From: Alphaproteobacteria bacterium HGW-Alphaproteobacteria-1
GTDB lineage: Bacteria > Pseudomonadota > Alphaproteobacteria > Rhodobacterales > Rhodobacteraceae
Direction of reading: 5' to 3'
Assembly (NCBI GenBank): GCA_002842985.1
Contig: PHEQ01000011.1
Coordinates: 1-64,000, forward strand
DNA: 64,000 nucleotides
Program-made: the position numbers and the translations under genes
In this document: one piece after another, positions 1 through 9,142 of the stretch
Numbering within the stretch: position 1 is the first letter of the stretch
Layout of the letters: every line of letters begins with the position of its first letter
The notes under the pieces: generated by a model
Told to the model about the DNA's origin: nothing
The model's input: only the letters and a program-made list of their open reading frames with translations
Databases searched by the model: none

Positions 1-1
1 A

Positions 2-136
2 CTGCCATCAAAGCCTCCATCATTTGAAGACAGTGATTCAGATTTTTCTGCAGAAGGGAATCCTCTGCGAGTCAAACAATCAGGCCGTTGGTATAAGTTT
101 AGACGCGCGACAAACGCTCGGCAAGATATGCCGTAA
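2..136 (+). CDS. 3' end of an unidentified coding sequence (partial)
   Basis: An open frame enters from the left window edge and runs 44 codons to a TAA, ending 24 bp before the 3' end of the tRNA. It carries no start in the window, so the ORF track misses it. The visible tail is rich in Ser, Asp and Arg, with WYKFRRATNARQ near the end, and I do not recognise a family. Base composition is visibly more AT-rich than the genes to the right. A foreign-looking reading frame ending against the 3' end of a tRNA gene is the usual position of an integrated element, but 135 bp is too little to prove coding. Confidence 0.35.
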   Translation: MPSKPPSFEDSDSDFSAEGNPLRVKQSGRWYKFRRATNARQDMP

Positions 137-159
137 TATATTGATTTTATTGGGAGTTT

Positions 160-236
160 TGGTAGCGGAGGAGGGACTTGAACCCCCGACACGCGGATTA
201 TGATTCCGCTGCTCTAACCAACTGAGCTACTCCGCC
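160..236 (-). tRNA. tRNA-Met (anticodon CAT)
   Basis: The minus strand folds into a complete 77-nt cloverleaf: a 7-bp acceptor stem (GGCGGAG with CTCCGCT, first pair a G-U wobble), a D arm GCTC/GAGC, an anticodon stem GCGGA/TCCGC around loop ATCATAA, a T arm GGGGG/CCCTC with loop TTCAAGT, discriminator A and an encoded CCA. The anticodon is CAT. I call it elongator tRNA-Met; a lysidine-modified Ile2 tRNA also reads as CAT and cannot be fully excluded by eye. It is not the initiator type, because the anticodon stem lacks the three G-C pairs. Confidence 0.95.
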
Positions 237-311
237 AGACCGGAGGCTAGGTATGCCAGCGGCGTGGAAGCGTCAAGGCTGAAAATGGCCGCGAGAGGCT
301 GCGTCCTCTGC

Positions 312-1259
312 TCAGCCGCGCCAGTCGAAAAACCCCGGCCCCGCCTCGGACAGTAGCCGCGCGGCCATCTCGCGCCCGAGAGCGGCGCCGTCCTCGATGG
401 GGACGGTCGCATCATCACCGTAGCGCGCACCGCCATCGGGGCGCAGGATTTCGCCGCGCAGGCGCAGCGTGGAGCCGTCAAGCTCTGCCAGCCCCGCGAT
501 CGGGGTCTCGCAGGAGCCGTCGAGCGCGGCGAGAAAGGCGCGCTCGGCCGCGAGCCTCTGTCCGGTCGGCCCGTGATGGATGGCCGCGAGCATGTCGGCG
601 GCACGGGTATCCCCCGCGCGCCGCTCGATCCCGATGGCGCCCTGGGCGACGGCGGGCAGCATCACCTCGGGGTCGATCGCGGCGGTCGCCACATCGGCGC
701 GCCCGAGCCGGTTCAGCCCCGCCATGGCCAGGAAGGTGCAGGCCGCCACGCCATCCTCGAGCTTTTTCAGCCGGGTCTGGACGTTGCCACGAAACTCCAC
801 CACCTCGAGATGCGGATAGGCCACAAGCACCTGCGCCTTGCGCCGCAAGGACGAGGTGCCGACGCGCGCGCCCGAAGGCAGATCGGCAAGGCCCGAGGCG
901 CCGGGCGACACGAAGGCGTCGCGCACATCCTCGCGCGGAAGGTAACAGTCGAGCGTGAGACCCTCGGGCTGGAGCACCGGCATGTCCTTCATCGAATGCA
1001 CGGCGATGTCGATGGCCCCCGACAGAAGCGCCTCCTCGATCTCGCGGGTGAAGAGCCCCTTGCCGCCGATCTCCTTGAGAGGGCGGTCGAGAACCCGGTC
1101 GCCGGTGGTCTTGATCACCGAAATCTCGAAGGCGGCCTCGGGCAGGTCGAACGCGGCCTGAAGCCGGCGGCGCGTCTCGTGCGCCTGCGCGAGCGCGAGC
1201 GGCGAGCCGCGCGTGCCGATCTTGAGCGGATGGGTCGGGGTGGGCATATCACGTGTCAT
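312..1259 (-). CDS. hemC: Hydroxymethylbilane synthase (porphobilinogen deaminase)
   Basis: It polymerises four porphobilinogen molecules into hydroxymethylbilane in tetrapyrrole synthesis. The protein opens with KIGTRGSPLALAQA, the family N-terminus, and has the GSCETPIAG motif whose Cys attaches the dipyrromethane cofactor near residue 240. The ORF track extends the frame upstream to 1433, but that would run into the divergent hemE promoter and start region. I start at the ATG at 1259, giving 315 aa, the usual length; a second ATG four codons downstream is possible. It is divergent from hemE, which catalyses a later step of the same pathway, with about 100 bp between them for shared control. 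Confidence 0.95.
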   Translation of the reverse strand: MTRDMPTPTHPLKIGTRGSPLALAQAHETRRRLQAAFDLPEAAFEISVIKTTGDRVLDRPLKEIGGKGLFTREIEEALLSGAIDIAVHSMKDMPVLQPEGLTLDCYLPREDVRDAFVSPGASGLADLPSGARVGTSSLRRKAQVLVAYPHLEVVEFRGNVQTRLKKLEDGVAACTFLAMAGLNRLGRADVATAAIDPEVMLPAVAQGAIGIERRAGDTRAADMLAAIHHGPTGQRLAAERAFLAALDGSCETPIAGLAELDGSTLRLRGEILRPDGGARYGDDATVPIEDGAALGREMAARLLSEAGPGFFDWRG

Positions 1260-1356
1260 GACAGCCGGTTTAGACGCGACAAAGCGGCGTGGCAAGCGCG
1301 CAGCGCCTTGACAAGGCGGGCTGTCAAGTGGACCAACGGTGCAAACGGAGGACCCC

Positions 1357-2406
1357 ATGCCCGACACGACCCCGCCCAAGACCAAGCCGATCCTGCGCGC
1401 CCTTACCGGTGAAACACTGTCCATCCCGCCCATCTGGATGATGCGGCAGGCCGGGCGCTATCTGCCGGAATACCGCGCGACGCGGGCCGAGGCGGGGGAT
1501 TTCCTGTCGCTGTGCTACAACAGCGATCTGGCGACCGAGGTCACGCTTCAGCCGATCCGGCGCTACGGTTTCGATGCGGCGATCCTGTTTGCAGATATCC
1601 TGCTTCTGCCGCAGGCGCTTGGGGCCGATCTGTGGTTCGTGACCGGTGAGGGGCCGCGCCTGTCGACGATCACGGACCGGGCGGGGCTTGATGCGCTGAG
1701 GCCGGTCGCTGATATTCACGAGACGCTCAATCCCGTCTATCAGACCGTACGCAACCTTGCCGGCGCATTGCCGCCCGAGGTGGCGCTCATCGGTTTTGCC
1801 GGGGCGCCCTGGACCGTCGCCACCTACATGATCGCCGGGCGCGGCACGCCCGATCAGGGGCCGGCGCACGCGCTGAAAGAAGCCAACCGCCCGGTTTTCG
1901 AGGCGTTGATCGAGCGGCTGACAGAGGCGACCATCGAATATCTCTCGGCGCAGATCAACGCGGGCGCCGAGGTGGTCAAGCTCTTCGACAGCTGGGCCGG
2001 GTCGCTCAAGGGCGCGGATTTCGACCGCTACGCCACCGAGCCCGCCCGCCGGATCATCGCGGCGCTGAAGGACCGGCATCCGGGCATTCCCGTCATCGCC
2101 TTCCCGCGCGAGGCGGGCGAGAAATACAGCGGTTTCCACAAGCAGACCGGGGCGGATTGCGTCGCGGTGGACGATTCGGTGAGTGCCGAATGGGTGGCCG
2201 CGAATGTGCAGGTCGATGGCTGCGTGCAGGGCAATCTCAAGTCCTCGCACATGGTGACGGGCGGCGAGGCGCTCGTCTCCGAGACGCGGCGCATCGTTCG
2301 CGCGCTCTCGGGCGGGCCGCATATCTTCAACCTTGGCCATGGCATCACGCCCGATGCGGACCCCGACAACGTCCAGCGCATGATCGACGCGGTGAGGGGC
2401 GGCTGA
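1357..2406 (+). CDS. hemE: Uroporphyrinogen decarboxylase
   Basis: It decarboxylates the four acetate side chains of uroporphyrinogen III to give coproporphyrinogen III in the cytoplasm. The N-terminal signature [17 protein letters not shown] and the later [13 protein letters not shown] segment are diagnostic. The ORF track starts at a GTG (1339), but the ATG at 1357 has GGAGG five bases upstream and gives 349 aa, so I prefer it. It is divergent from hemC. In Caulobacter and Rickettsia hemE borders the replication origin; here it lies 39 kb from the proposed oriC, so the hem pair appears to have been rearranged away from it. Confidence 0.96.
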   Translation: MPDTTPPKTKPILRALTGETLSIPPIWMMRQAGRYLPEYRATRAEAGDFLSLCYNSDLATEVTLQPIRRYGFDAAILFADILLLPQALGADLWFVTGEGPRLSTITDRAGLDALRPVADIHETLNPVYQTVRNLAGALPPEVALIGFAGAPWTVATYMIAGRGTPDQGPAHALKEANRPVFEALIERLTEATIEYLSAQINAGAEVVKLFDSWAGSLKGADFDRYATEPARRIIAALKDRHPGIPVIAFPREAGEKYSGFHKQTGADCVAVDDSVSAEWVAANVQVDGCVQGNLKSSHMVTGGEALVSETRRIVRALSGGPHIFNLGHGITPDADPDNVQRMIDAVRGG

Positions 2407-2409
2407 GCG

Positions 2410-3024
2410 TCAGCCGACCGGCAGAGCGTCCCGGACCTTTGCCACCGCGGCGGCCACGGCCTCGTCAATGGTCATTTCCGAGGTGTCGAGCAAAAGCGCA
2501 TCGGCCGCTGGCCTGAGCGGTGCCGTGGCTCGCGCGCTGTCGCGGGCGTCGCGCTGGCGCAGGTCGTCGGCCACCTCCTCGAGCGTTACGGCATGGCCTT
2601 TTTGGGTCAGTTCGAGATGACGGCGGCGGGCACGCTCAGCGTCTGTGGCCACGACATAGAGCTTTACCTCCGCGTCGGGGCAGATCACCGTGCCGATGTC
2701 ACGCCCGTCAAGCACCGCGCCACCCGCGCGGCGGGCAAAGGCGCGCTGGAAATCGAGCAGGGCCTGACGCACCTCGGGGATGGCGGCCACACGGCTTGCG
2801 GCCTGGCTGACCTCGGGGCTGCGCAGGTCGCAGGCCTCAAGATCCTCGGCGCGCAGGTTGCGCGCGGCCTCCACCGCCTCAAGCCCGTCGAGCATCCGCC
2901 GACCCGTGGCCCGATAGAGCAGTCCGGTATCGAGATGGGCAAACCCGAAATGCGCGGCAAGCGCGCGCCCGATCGTCCCCTTGCCCGCCGCCGCCGGGCC
3001 GTCGATTGCGATGGTGAATGCCAT
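2410..3024 (-). CDS. cmk: Cytidylate kinase
   Basis: It phosphorylates CMP and dCMP with ATP in pyrimidine salvage. The P-loop [10 protein letters not shown] sits at residues 9-18, followed by LDTGLLYRA and the nucleotide-binding LDGRDIGTV segment near residue 102. The 204-aa length is normal for the family. It ends 3 bp from the convergent hemE stop. The common aroA and rpsA neighbours are absent; the adjacent upstream gene is the divergent DUF952 gene. The start at 3024 gives the family N-terminus [12 protein letters not shown] directly. Confidence 0.95.
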   Translation of the reverse strand: MAFTIAIDGPAAAGKGTIGRALAAHFGFAHLDTGLLYRATGRRMLDGLEAVEAARNLRAEDLEACDLRSPEVSQAASRVAAIPEVRQALLDFQRAFARRAGGAVLDGRDIGTVICPDAEVKLYVVATDAERARRRHLELTQKGHAVTLEEVADDLRQRDARDSARATAPLRPAADALLLDTSEMTIDEAVAAAVAKVRDALPVG

Positions 3025-3119
3025 GGTCCGCCCCTTCGCTGGACCCCCTTGCTAGCCGATCCACGCCGCGCCCTCAAGCATCGCTTGACGGGCGCGCGCC
3101 TGCGGGGCAAACCCGACCC

Positions 3120-3458
3120 ATGCTGATCTACAAGATTTTCCGTGGCCCCGAATGGGCCGATCTGCGGGCGCGGGGTGAGACGCGCGGCGCGCCGGTCGAT
3201 CTGGGCGATGGCTATGTGCATTTCTCGACCGCCGAACAGGCCCCCGAGACGGCGGCGCGGCATTTCGCGGGCGCCGAGGGTTTGATGCTCGTCGCGGTCG
3301 AGACCGACCGGCTTGGCGACGCGCTGAAATGGGAGCCGTCACGCGGCGGCGCACTCTTCCCGCATCTTTACCGCGCATTGCGGCTGTCGGATGTGGTCTG
3401 GGCGCAGCCGCTGCCGCTGGTGGATGGCGTGCATCACTTCCCGGCGGGGCTGGAATGA
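3120..3458 (+). CDS. DUF952 family protein
   Basis: A 112-aa cytosolic protein beginning [12 protein letters not shown], with the conserved [11 protein letters not shown] core and the FPHLYRAL segment typical of DUF952 proteins. That family is structurally related to small folds that bind phosphate or nucleotide groups, and its biochemical role is not established. The ORF track start at 3018 lies upstream inside the divergent promoter, so I use the ATG at 3120. Its TGA overlaps the pyrD ATG as ATGA, which indicates translational coupling with pyrD. DUF952-pyrD-arsC forms a compact three-gene operon. Confidence 0.85.
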   Translation: MLIYKIFRGPEWADLRARGETRGAPVDLGDGYVHFSTAEQAPETAARHFAGAEGLMLVAVETDRLGDALKWEPSRGGALFPHLYRALRLSDVVWAQPLPLVDGVHHFPAGLE

Positions 3459-4513
3459 CCCCGATCGAGCATCTTGGCCTTGGCCTTCTGCACCGGATGG
3501 ACCCCGAACGCGCGCATGGGTTGGCGCTGCGTGCCCTGCGTCTCGGTCTCGTGCCACAACCCGGGCCGATAACCACCCCGCGCTTGCGCACCGATCTGGC
3601 CGGGCTGGCCCTGCCCAACCCGGTGGGCCTTGCCGCCGGGTTTGACAAGAACGCCGAGGCGCTCGGCCCGCTCTGCCGCGCCGGGTTCGGCTTTGTCGAG
3701 GTGGGGGCCGTGACCCCGCGCGCGCAGGCGGGCAACGCCCGCCCGCGCCTTTTCCGCCTGACCGAGGATCGCGGCGTGATCAACCGTTTCGGCTTCAACA
3801 ACGCGGGGATGGAGACGGCGGCAAAGCGGTTGGCAGAACGTCCGAAAGAGGGGATCATCGGCCTCAACCTCGGCGCCAACAAGGACAGCGCCGACCGCGC
3901 GGGGGATTTCGCCCGCGTGCTGGCGCGCTGCGGCGCGCATCTCGATTTCGCCACCGTCAACGTCAGCAGCCCCAACACCGAGCGGCTGCGCGAGTTGCAG
4001 GGGGCCGAGGCGCTGGCGGCGCTTCTGGCGGGCGTGATGACGGCGCGCGACGCGCTGCCGCGCCCGATTCCGGTCTTTCTCAAGATCGCGCCGGATCTGA
4101 GCGACCCCGAACTGTCGGAAATCGCCGATGTGGCGCGCGCAAGCGGCCTGTCGGGGATCATCGCCACCAACACGACACTGGCCCGAGACGGGCTGCAAAG
4201 CCCGCATAGGGAGCAGGCGGGCGGGCTGTCGGGCGCGCCCCTGTTCGAGAAATCCACACGAGTTCTGGCGCGGCTGTCACAGTTGACGGAAGGCAAGCTG
4301 CCGCTCATCGGAGTGGGCGGGATCGGCTCGGCCGAGGACGCCTATGCCAAGATCTGCGCGGGCGCGAGCGCGGTGCAGCTTTATTCGGCACTGGTCTATG
4401 AGGGAATGTCGCTGGTCGGCGATATTGCACGCGGTCTTGACGCGCTCTTGATGCGGGACGGGTTCGCCACCGTGGCCGGGGCCGTGGGCAGCAAACGGGA
4501 GAACTGGCTGTGA
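3455..4513 (+). CDS. pyrD: Dihydroorotate dehydrogenase (quinone), class 2
   Basis: It oxidises dihydroorotate to orotate in pyrimidine synthesis, passing electrons from FMN to quinone at the membrane. The long N-terminal extension before [16 protein letters not shown] and the catalytic-serine segment [11 protein letters not shown] mark class 2; [12 protein letters not shown] near the end binds the FMN phosphate. At 352 aa the length is normal. The true start is the ATG at 3455, overlapping the DUF952 stop by four bases; the longer track ORF reads back through that gene. It overlaps the next gene by GTGA. Confidence 0.96.
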   Translation: MTPIEHLGLGLLHRMDPERAHGLALRALRLGLVPQPGPITTPRLRTDLAGLALPNPVGLAAGFDKNAEALGPLCRAGFGFVEVGAVTPRAQAGNARPRLFRLTEDRGVINRFGFNNAGMETAAKRLAERPKEGIIGLNLGANKDSADRAGDFARVLARCGAHLDFATVNVSSPNTERLRELQGAEALAALLAGVMTARDALPRPIPVFLKIAPDLSDPELSEIADVARASGLSGIIATNTTLARDGLQSPHREQAGGLSGAPLFEKSTRVLARLSQLTEGKLPLIGVGGIGSAEDAYAKICAGASAVQLYSALVYEGMSLVGDIARGLDALLMRDGFATVAGAVGSKRENWL

Positions 4514-4851
4514 TCACCTATTGGCACAATCCGCGTTGTTCGAAATCGCGGCAGGGTCTGGCCTTGCTTGAGGAACGCGGCGCTGCGGTCACGGTCCGGC
4601 GCTATCTCGAGGATGCGCCCTCGGACGCCGAATTGCGCGCGGTGCTGGCGCACCTGGGCTGCGCGCCCATCGACATTATGCGCACCGGCGAAGCGCGGTT
4701 CCGCGAGTTGGGCCTGAGCCGCGAGAGCAACCCTGAGACGCTGATCGCGGCCATGGCCGAAAACCCGATCCTGATCGAGCGCCCCATCGCCATCATGGAC
4801 GACCGCGCCGTGATCGGTCGCCCGCCCGAGGCGCTGCTCACGCTCCTCTGA
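4510..4851 (+). CDS. arsC: Arsenate reductase family protein (glutaredoxin-type ArsC)
   Basis: A 113-aa thioredoxin-fold protein of the ArsC/Spx family. The N-terminus has [10 protein letters not shown] with the catalytic Cys at residue 10, and [11 protein letters not shown] near the end matches the conserved C-terminus of true ArsC. The family reduces arsenate to arsenite with glutathione and glutaredoxin. The start is a GTG overlapping the pyrD stop (GTGA), so it is translationally coupled. No arsenite pump or ArsR regulator lies nearby, so the physiological substrate is uncertain. It overlaps the convergent SDR gene by 14 bp. Confidence 0.85.
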   Translation: MITYWHNPRCSKSRQGLALLEERGAAVTVRRYLEDAPSDAELRAVLAHLGCAPIDIMRTGEARFRELGLSRESNPETLIAAMAENPILIERPIAIMDDRAVIGRPPEALLTLL

Positions 4852-5614
4852 GGGCCGGAAGGCCGATCCCCGTCGCCTCGAACCCGCCATCGACGGCAAT
4901 GATCTGCCCGGTGACATAGCTTGCGCGGTCCGAACAGAGAAAGGTGATCACCTCGGCCAGTTCATCCTCGGTGCCGTAGCGATTGAGCGGGATCGCGTCG
5001 TGATAGGCGGCGATGATGTCGGGGGTATGGACGGCCATGGCCAACTTGGTCGCCACCGGGCCGGGGCAGACGCAGTTGACCCGCACACCATGCTCGCCCA
5101 GTTCCACCGCCTGTTGCAGCGTGAGATGCTTTACCGCCGCCTTGGACGTGCCATAGGCCACCCGCAGTGTCGAGGCGCGCAGCCCCGAGATGGAGGCGAT
5201 GTTGACGATCGCGCCGCGTGCCGTGCAAAGCGCGGCGCGCACTGCCTGCGACATCAGGAACACGCCGTCGAGATTGGTTTCCATCACCGTGCGCCAGCGG
5301 GCGAAATCGGTCTCGGCGATGGGGCCGAAATCGGCGACACCGGCATTGTTCACAAGCGCATCGACGCTTTCGCAGGTTTCGGCCAGATAGGCGGCCATCT
5401 GGTCCACCTGGCCGGGCTGCGACACGTCGCAAATCACCGGATCGACGCCGCTGAGCCCGGCGGCCGCCTCCGTGAGCGCGGGGGCGTCGCGGTCGATCAT
5501 CACCACGCGCCATCCCTGATCGAGAAAGGCCCGCGTGGTCGCCAGCCCGATGCCGCGCGCGGCCCCGGTGACAATGGCGGTTCTTGTGGCGGTTCTTGTG
5601 GCAGTGTCGGTCAT
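4838..5614 (-). CDS. SDR family oxidoreductase
   Basis: A classical short-chain dehydrogenase/reductase of 258 aa. The Rossmann motif TGAARGIG lies near residues 17-24, NNAG appears mid-protein, and the catalytic Ser-Tyr-Lys set is visible as ASISG followed by YGTSKAA. The C-terminus [16 protein letters not shown] is typical. The substrate cannot be told from sequence. The N-terminus contains a small repeat (TATRTATRT), encoded by the direct repeat of ggcggttcttgt at 5577-5602. The gene is convergent with arsC and transcribed away from glmM. Confidence 0.9.
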   Translation of the reverse strand: MTDTATRTATRTAIVTGAARGIGLATTRAFLDQGWRVVMIDRDAPALTEAAAGLSGVDPVICDVSQPGQVDQMAAYLAETCESVDALVNNAGVADFGPIAETDFARWRTVMETNLDGVFLMSQAVRAALCTARGAIVNIASISGLRASTLRVAYGTSKAAVKHLTLQQAVELGEHGVRVNCVCPGPVATKLAMAVHTPDIIAAYHDAIPLNRYGTEDELAEVITFLCSDRASYVTGQIIAVDGGFEATGIGLPALRGA

Positions 5615-5770
5615 GGCGTGGCTCCCTGCGGCGAATTCCGGCGCATCATGGCCGTGCCTCGACCAAGGTCAAGGCAGACAGTCAGTCGCGGCATTGCACA
5701 AAGACCGCGCACCACGCTAAGAGGCTCGCAACAGACACGGCATTTGACAGGCCCATTTCAGGAGGTCGGC

Positions 5771-7111
5771 ATGGCACGGAAACTTTTTGGCACGGACGGA
5801 ATTCGGGGCGAAGCGAATACCTGGCCGATGACCGCAGACATGGCGCTGCGTCTCGGGGCAGCGGCGGGGCGCTATTTCCGCACCGACAAGGAAGAGCACC
5901 GCGTGGTGATCGGCAAGGACACCCGTCGCTCGGGCTACATGATCGAATATGCGATGACGGCCGGATTCACCTCTACGGGCATGAACGTGTTTCTGCTTGG
6001 TCCGGTGCCGACGCCCGCCATCGGCTATCTCACCCATGCCTTGCGTGCCGATGTCGGGGTGATGATCTCGGCCAGCCACAATCCCGCCAAGGATAACGGG
6101 ATCAAGCTGTTTGGCCCCGACGGCTTCAAGCTGAGCGACGAGGCCGAGGCGGCCATCGAGCGGCTTCTGGAGAATGGGGTCACTCCCTCGGTCCCCGAAA
6201 ATATCGGCCGCGCGCGCCGGGTGGACGATGCGCGCGGACGCTATGTGGAATACGCCAAGACGACCTTTCCCCGCCGCTGCCGTCTGGGCGGACTGCGGGT
6301 CGTGGTCGATTGCGCCAATGGCGCGGCCTATCGCACAGCCCCCGAAGTTCTGTGGGAACTGGGCGCCGAGGTGATCCCGCTGGGGGTAGAGCCGGACGGC
6401 TACAACATCAACCTCAACTGCGGCTCGACCAGGCCCGAGGCGGCTGCGCGCAAGGTCGTCGAGACGCGCGCCGATCTGGGTATCTGCCTTGACGGCGATG
6501 CGGATCGGGTCGTGCTGATCGACGAGGCAGGCCGGGTGGCCGACGGCGATCAGTTCATGGCGCTGATTGCAACGCGCTGGGCACGCGAGGGGCGGCTGGC
6601 GGGCGATACGCTGGTGGCTACGGTCATGTCCAACCTCGGGCTGGAGCGGCACCTGGCGGCGCAGGGCATCGCGCTCAAGCGAACGCCGGTGGGCGACCGG
6701 CATGTGGTCGAGGCGATGCGCGCGGGCGCGCACAATCTGGGCGGCGAGCAGTCGGGCCATATCGTGATGACAGATTACGCCACCACCGGCGACGGCCTGA
6801 TCGCGGCGTTGCAATTCCTTGCCGCGATGGTCGAGACCGGCCAGAAGGCAAGCGATCTGGCGAGGGTGTTCGAGCCTGTGCCGCAGCGCCTTGTCAACGT
6901 GCGTTTTGCCGAGGGCAAGACTCCGCTCAAGACCGATATCGTGCAAAACGCGATGTCCGAGGCGGAGGCGGAGTTGGGCAGCGACGGGCGGCTCCTGATT
7001 CGGGCCTCGGGAACCGAGCCGCTCATCCGGGTGATGGCCGAGGCGATTGATCCGGTCATGCTCGACCGGGTGATGGCGCGTCTTGTGGGGGCGGTCGAGG
7101 CGGCGTCCTGA
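5771..7111 (+). CDS. glmM: Phosphoglucosamine mutase
   Basis: It converts glucosamine-6-phosphate to glucosamine-1-phosphate for peptidoglycan and LPS precursors. The protein starts [16 protein letters not shown] and carries the phospho-serine loop [15 protein letters not shown], the metal-binding DGDADR and the late phosphate-binding [12 protein letters not shown]. The start at 5771 has GGAGG eight bases upstream and gives 446 aa, the family length; the track ORF beginning at 5000 is an extension through antisense SDR sequence. The frequent neighbours ftsH and folP are absent. Confidence 0.96.
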   Translation: MARKLFGTDGIRGEANTWPMTADMALRLGAAAGRYFRTDKEEHRVVIGKDTRRSGYMIEYAMTAGFTSTGMNVFLLGPVPTPAIGYLTHALRADVGVMISASHNPAKDNGIKLFGPDGFKLSDEAEAAIERLLENGVTPSVPENIGRARRVDDARGRYVEYAKTTFPRRCRLGGLRVVVDCANGAAYRTAPEVLWELGAEVIPLGVEPDGYNINLNCGSTRPEAAARKVVETRADLGICLDGDADRVVLIDEAGRVADGDQFMALIATRWAREGRLAGDTLVATVMSNLGLERHLAAQGIALKRTPVGDRHVVEAMRAGAHNLGGEQSGHIVMTDYATTGDGLIAALQFLAAMVETGQKASDLARVFEPVPQRLVNVRFAEGKTPLKTDIVQNAMSEAEAELGSDGRLLIRASGTEPLIRVMAEAIDPVMLDRVMARLVGAVEAAS

Positions 7112-7118
7112 GGGCCGG

Positions 7119-7865
7119 TCAGCGGCAGGCCAGCGCCGTGTCGAAGCCTTTGGGGCTGGCCTCTATCGGCAGCCGTCGCGCGGCCAGGGCTTCACCCTCG
7201 AACGCCACGGCGACAAGACGGCGAAAGTCGGCGTCAGCCAGCACGATCTCTGGCCCATGACCGCAATCGCGCAACCCTCCGAAAATCACCTCGTCGCCGA
7301 TCCTGTGATTGGTCACGCCGCGCAACTGCGCGATCTCGGTCAGTCCACCGGCGACCCAGGACCAGACGCGGAGCACCTTGCCCAGATGCGGCGTCTCGAC
7401 ATAGGCGATATCGGTCACGCCGTCGCCATTCAGATCGGCAATCGCCGCCGGGGCCAGCCAGCGAAACGGCGTGCCGATGGGCGGTGTCGCCGCCGCCTTC
7501 ACAAGGTCCCCGCGCCGCAGGCCGTAAATCGCCAGATGCGCACCTGCCTCGGGGCTGGCCTCTACCACCACCGCGTCAATCGCGCCATCTCCGTCAGCAT
7601 CGACAAGGCGCGGCGCGACATCCTCGAAGACATGGGACGGGTTTGGCCCCTTGCGCAGATCGAGCCGGTGGGCGCGCCCTTGCGCGTCGCGCACCACCAA
7701 CACACGGCGCTCAGGGATGCGGCCCATGATCCGGTGGGGATAGCTGTTGTCGGGCTCCTCGAAGCGTGCCGCCACGATCCCCGGCCCCTCGGCGGTCTGC
7801 CATGGCTCCTCGGCCGAAGCCGCGCCAGCAAGGCCAATGGCCAGCGCTGCGAGCCACGCGCGCAT
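7119..7865 (-). CDS. Secreted VCBS/FG-GAP repeat-like protein
   Basis: The protein begins MRAWLAALAIGLAGAASAEE, a clear Sec signal peptide with AxA cleavage, so I start at 7865 rather than the track start 51 bp upstream. The mature part (about 228 aa) carries two calcium-binding-like segments, DADGDGAIDAVVVE and DLNGDGVTDIAYVE, characteristic of FG-GAP/VCBS beta-propeller repeats. It is probably periplasmic or outer-envelope. It lies directly downstream of the ferredoxin gene (4 bp gap), so the two may be cotranscribed, but no functional link is obvious. Confidence 0.75.
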   Translation of the reverse strand: MRAWLAALAIGLAGAASAEEPWQTAEGPGIVAARFEEPDNSYPHRIMGRIPERRVLVVRDAQGRAHRLDLRKGPNPSHVFEDVAPRLVDADGDGAIDAVVVEASPEAGAHLAIYGLRRGDLVKAAATPPIGTPFRWLAPAAIADLNGDGVTDIAYVETPHLGKVLRVWSWVAGGLTEIAQLRGVTNHRIGDEVIFGGLRDCGHGPEIVLADADFRRLVAVAFEGEALAARRLPIEASPKGFDTALACR

Positions 7866-7869
7866 CGGG

Positions 7870-8220
<351 letters not shown>

Positions 8221-8305
8221 TCAACAGGCTACGTAGCCAAGCCCCCGCCCCGAGACCACCCCCATTTGCGGCGTATGTGGAAAAGAGTTGCACGGCAGCG
8301 CGCAT

Positions 8306-8320
8306 GTTCTATCTTTGTTC
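8306..8320 (+). promoter_or_regulatory. Candidate LexA (SOS) box
   Basis: GTTCTATCTTTGTTC is an exact GTTC-N7-GTTC direct repeat, the LexA operator described for alphaproteobacteria including Rhodobacter. It sits in the divergent gap after the ferredoxin gene, ending two bases before the ATG of an ORF that matches the C-terminus of the SOS polymerase DnaE2. A pattern with eight fixed bases is expected once or twice by chance in 64 kb, so it is the position that makes it persuasive. Being so close to the ATG is unusual for an operator. Confidence 0.5.
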
Positions 8321-8322
8321 GC

Positions 8323-8730
8323 ATGTCATTGCCAAGCCCGCCCTCTGCCCTTGTCGCCGCGCGCCTGCCCGAGGTGACGCCGGGCGCCCGCATCGCCGTG
8401 GCCGGGCTTGTGCTGGTGCGCCAGCGGCCCGGCACGGCGAAAGGCGTGGTGTTTCTCACCCTCGAGGATGAGACCGGGGTGGTCAATGTCGTGGTCTGGC
8501 GCAAGGTGTTCGAGCGGTTCCGCCGCGCGGTGATCGCCGGGCGGCTTCTGCGGGTGACGGGGCGGGTGGAACGGCAAGGCGACGTGCTGCACCTTGTGGC
8601 CGAAGAGATTGTGGATATCTCCGACCTGCTCGACCGTCTGGCCGAGCCGGATTTCGTGCCCGCGCCGGATCAGCCGCCATGCACGGCGCGGCTGTCCTCG
8701 GGGGCCTCGGCACGGTCGAACTTGCCATAG
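8323..8730 (+). CDS. OB-fold ORF matching the C-terminal domain of DnaE2 (likely relic)
   Basis: The 135-aa product is a single OB fold. The stretch VAGLVLVRQRPGTAKGVVF, then LEDETGVVNVVVW and a VTGRVERQGDVLHLVAEE segment, corresponds to the last ~110 residues of error-prone DNA polymerase DnaE2. The PHP, palm, finger and HhH parts are absent, as are imuA and imuB. The usual basic DnaE2 tail is replaced by a Pro/Ser-rich end overlapping the convergent monooxygenase gene by 61 bp. It could be a truncated remnant or an expressed ssDNA-binding domain. The start may instead be an in-frame ATG at 8275. The family match is strong; whether it functions is open. Confidence 0.6.
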   Translation: MSLPSPPSALVAARLPEVTPGARIAVAGLVLVRQRPGTAKGVVFLTLEDETGVVNVVVWRKVFERFRRAVIAGRLLRVTGRVERQGDVLHLVAEEIVDISDLLDRLAEPDFVPAPDQPPCTARLSSGASARSNLP

Positions 8731-9017
8731 TCGCGGATCACGCTGACCACGCGCAGGCGGTAATCGTCGAACATCACCTTGCGCCCGGCCTTTTGTGCCG
8801 CGCGATGCGCCTCAAGCTGCCGCCAGCGCATGACCGCCGCCTCATCCTCCCAGAACGACAGCGACAGCAGTTTGCCGGGGTTGGTCAGGCTCTGGAATCG
8901 CTCGACACTGATGAAACCCTCTACGCTCTCGACAAGCGCGCGCATTTTCGCCGCCATTTCCAGATAGGGTTCTTTCTGGCCTTCGCCCGGTTCCACCTCG
9001 AATATGATCGCAATCAT
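8670..9017 (-). CDS. Antibiotic biosynthesis monooxygenase (ABM) domain protein
   Basis: A 115-aa single-domain ABM-family protein, a ferredoxin-like dimeric fold. Supporting features are MIAIIFEVEPGEG at the N-terminus, the VEGFISVERFQS strand and LLSLSFWEDEAAVMRW. Family members include cofactor-free quinol monooxygenases, haem-degrading enzymes and stress proteins of unknown substrate. It is divergent from the TauR-like MocR regulator, which makes it a candidate target of that regulator. It overlaps the 3' end of the OB-fold ORF tail to tail. Confidence 0.85.
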   Translation of the reverse strand: MIAIIFEVEPGEGQKEPYLEMAAKMRALVESVEGFISVERFQSLTNPGKLLSLSFWEDEAAVMRWRQLEAHRAAQKAGRKVMFDDYRLRVVSVIRDYGKFDRAEAPEDSRAVHGG

Positions 9018-9095
9018 CGTGCTCTCCCATGTCTGTCGTTTGCGCGACGATGATCGCTCTTGCAGTCACAGGCAAGTCGCGCGACCGCGGCGCCC

Positions 9096-9105
9096 TACCA
9101 TACCA
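9096..9105 (+). promoter_or_regulatory. Tandem TACCA repeat in the divergent ABM/MocR promoter
   Basis: TACCATACCA is a perfect tandem pair of 5-mers lying 37 bp upstream of the MocR start and 78 bp upstream of the ABM start. MocR-family regulators commonly bind short direct repeats in their own divergent promoter regions. This is the only conspicuous repeat of that kind here. It does not match the CTGGAC-type motif I recall for TauR, so assignment as an operator is a guess. Confidence 0.25.
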
Positions 9106-9142
9106 GATTGCGCGCGCCTTAAGGCCAGCCTATCCTTACCGC

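Noticed and set aside
573-1412. 279-aa plus-strand ORF opposite hemC
   Set aside because: Antisense shadow of hemC, rich in Arg/His/Gly with no recognisable domain.
1324-2340. 338-aa minus-strand ORF opposite hemE
   Set aside because: Antisense shadow of hemE; composition and position explain it.
5000-5770. N-terminal extension of glmM in the ORF track
   Set aside because: It reads antisense through the SDR gene; a strong ribosome-binding site precedes the ATG at 5771, which gives the family N-terminus.
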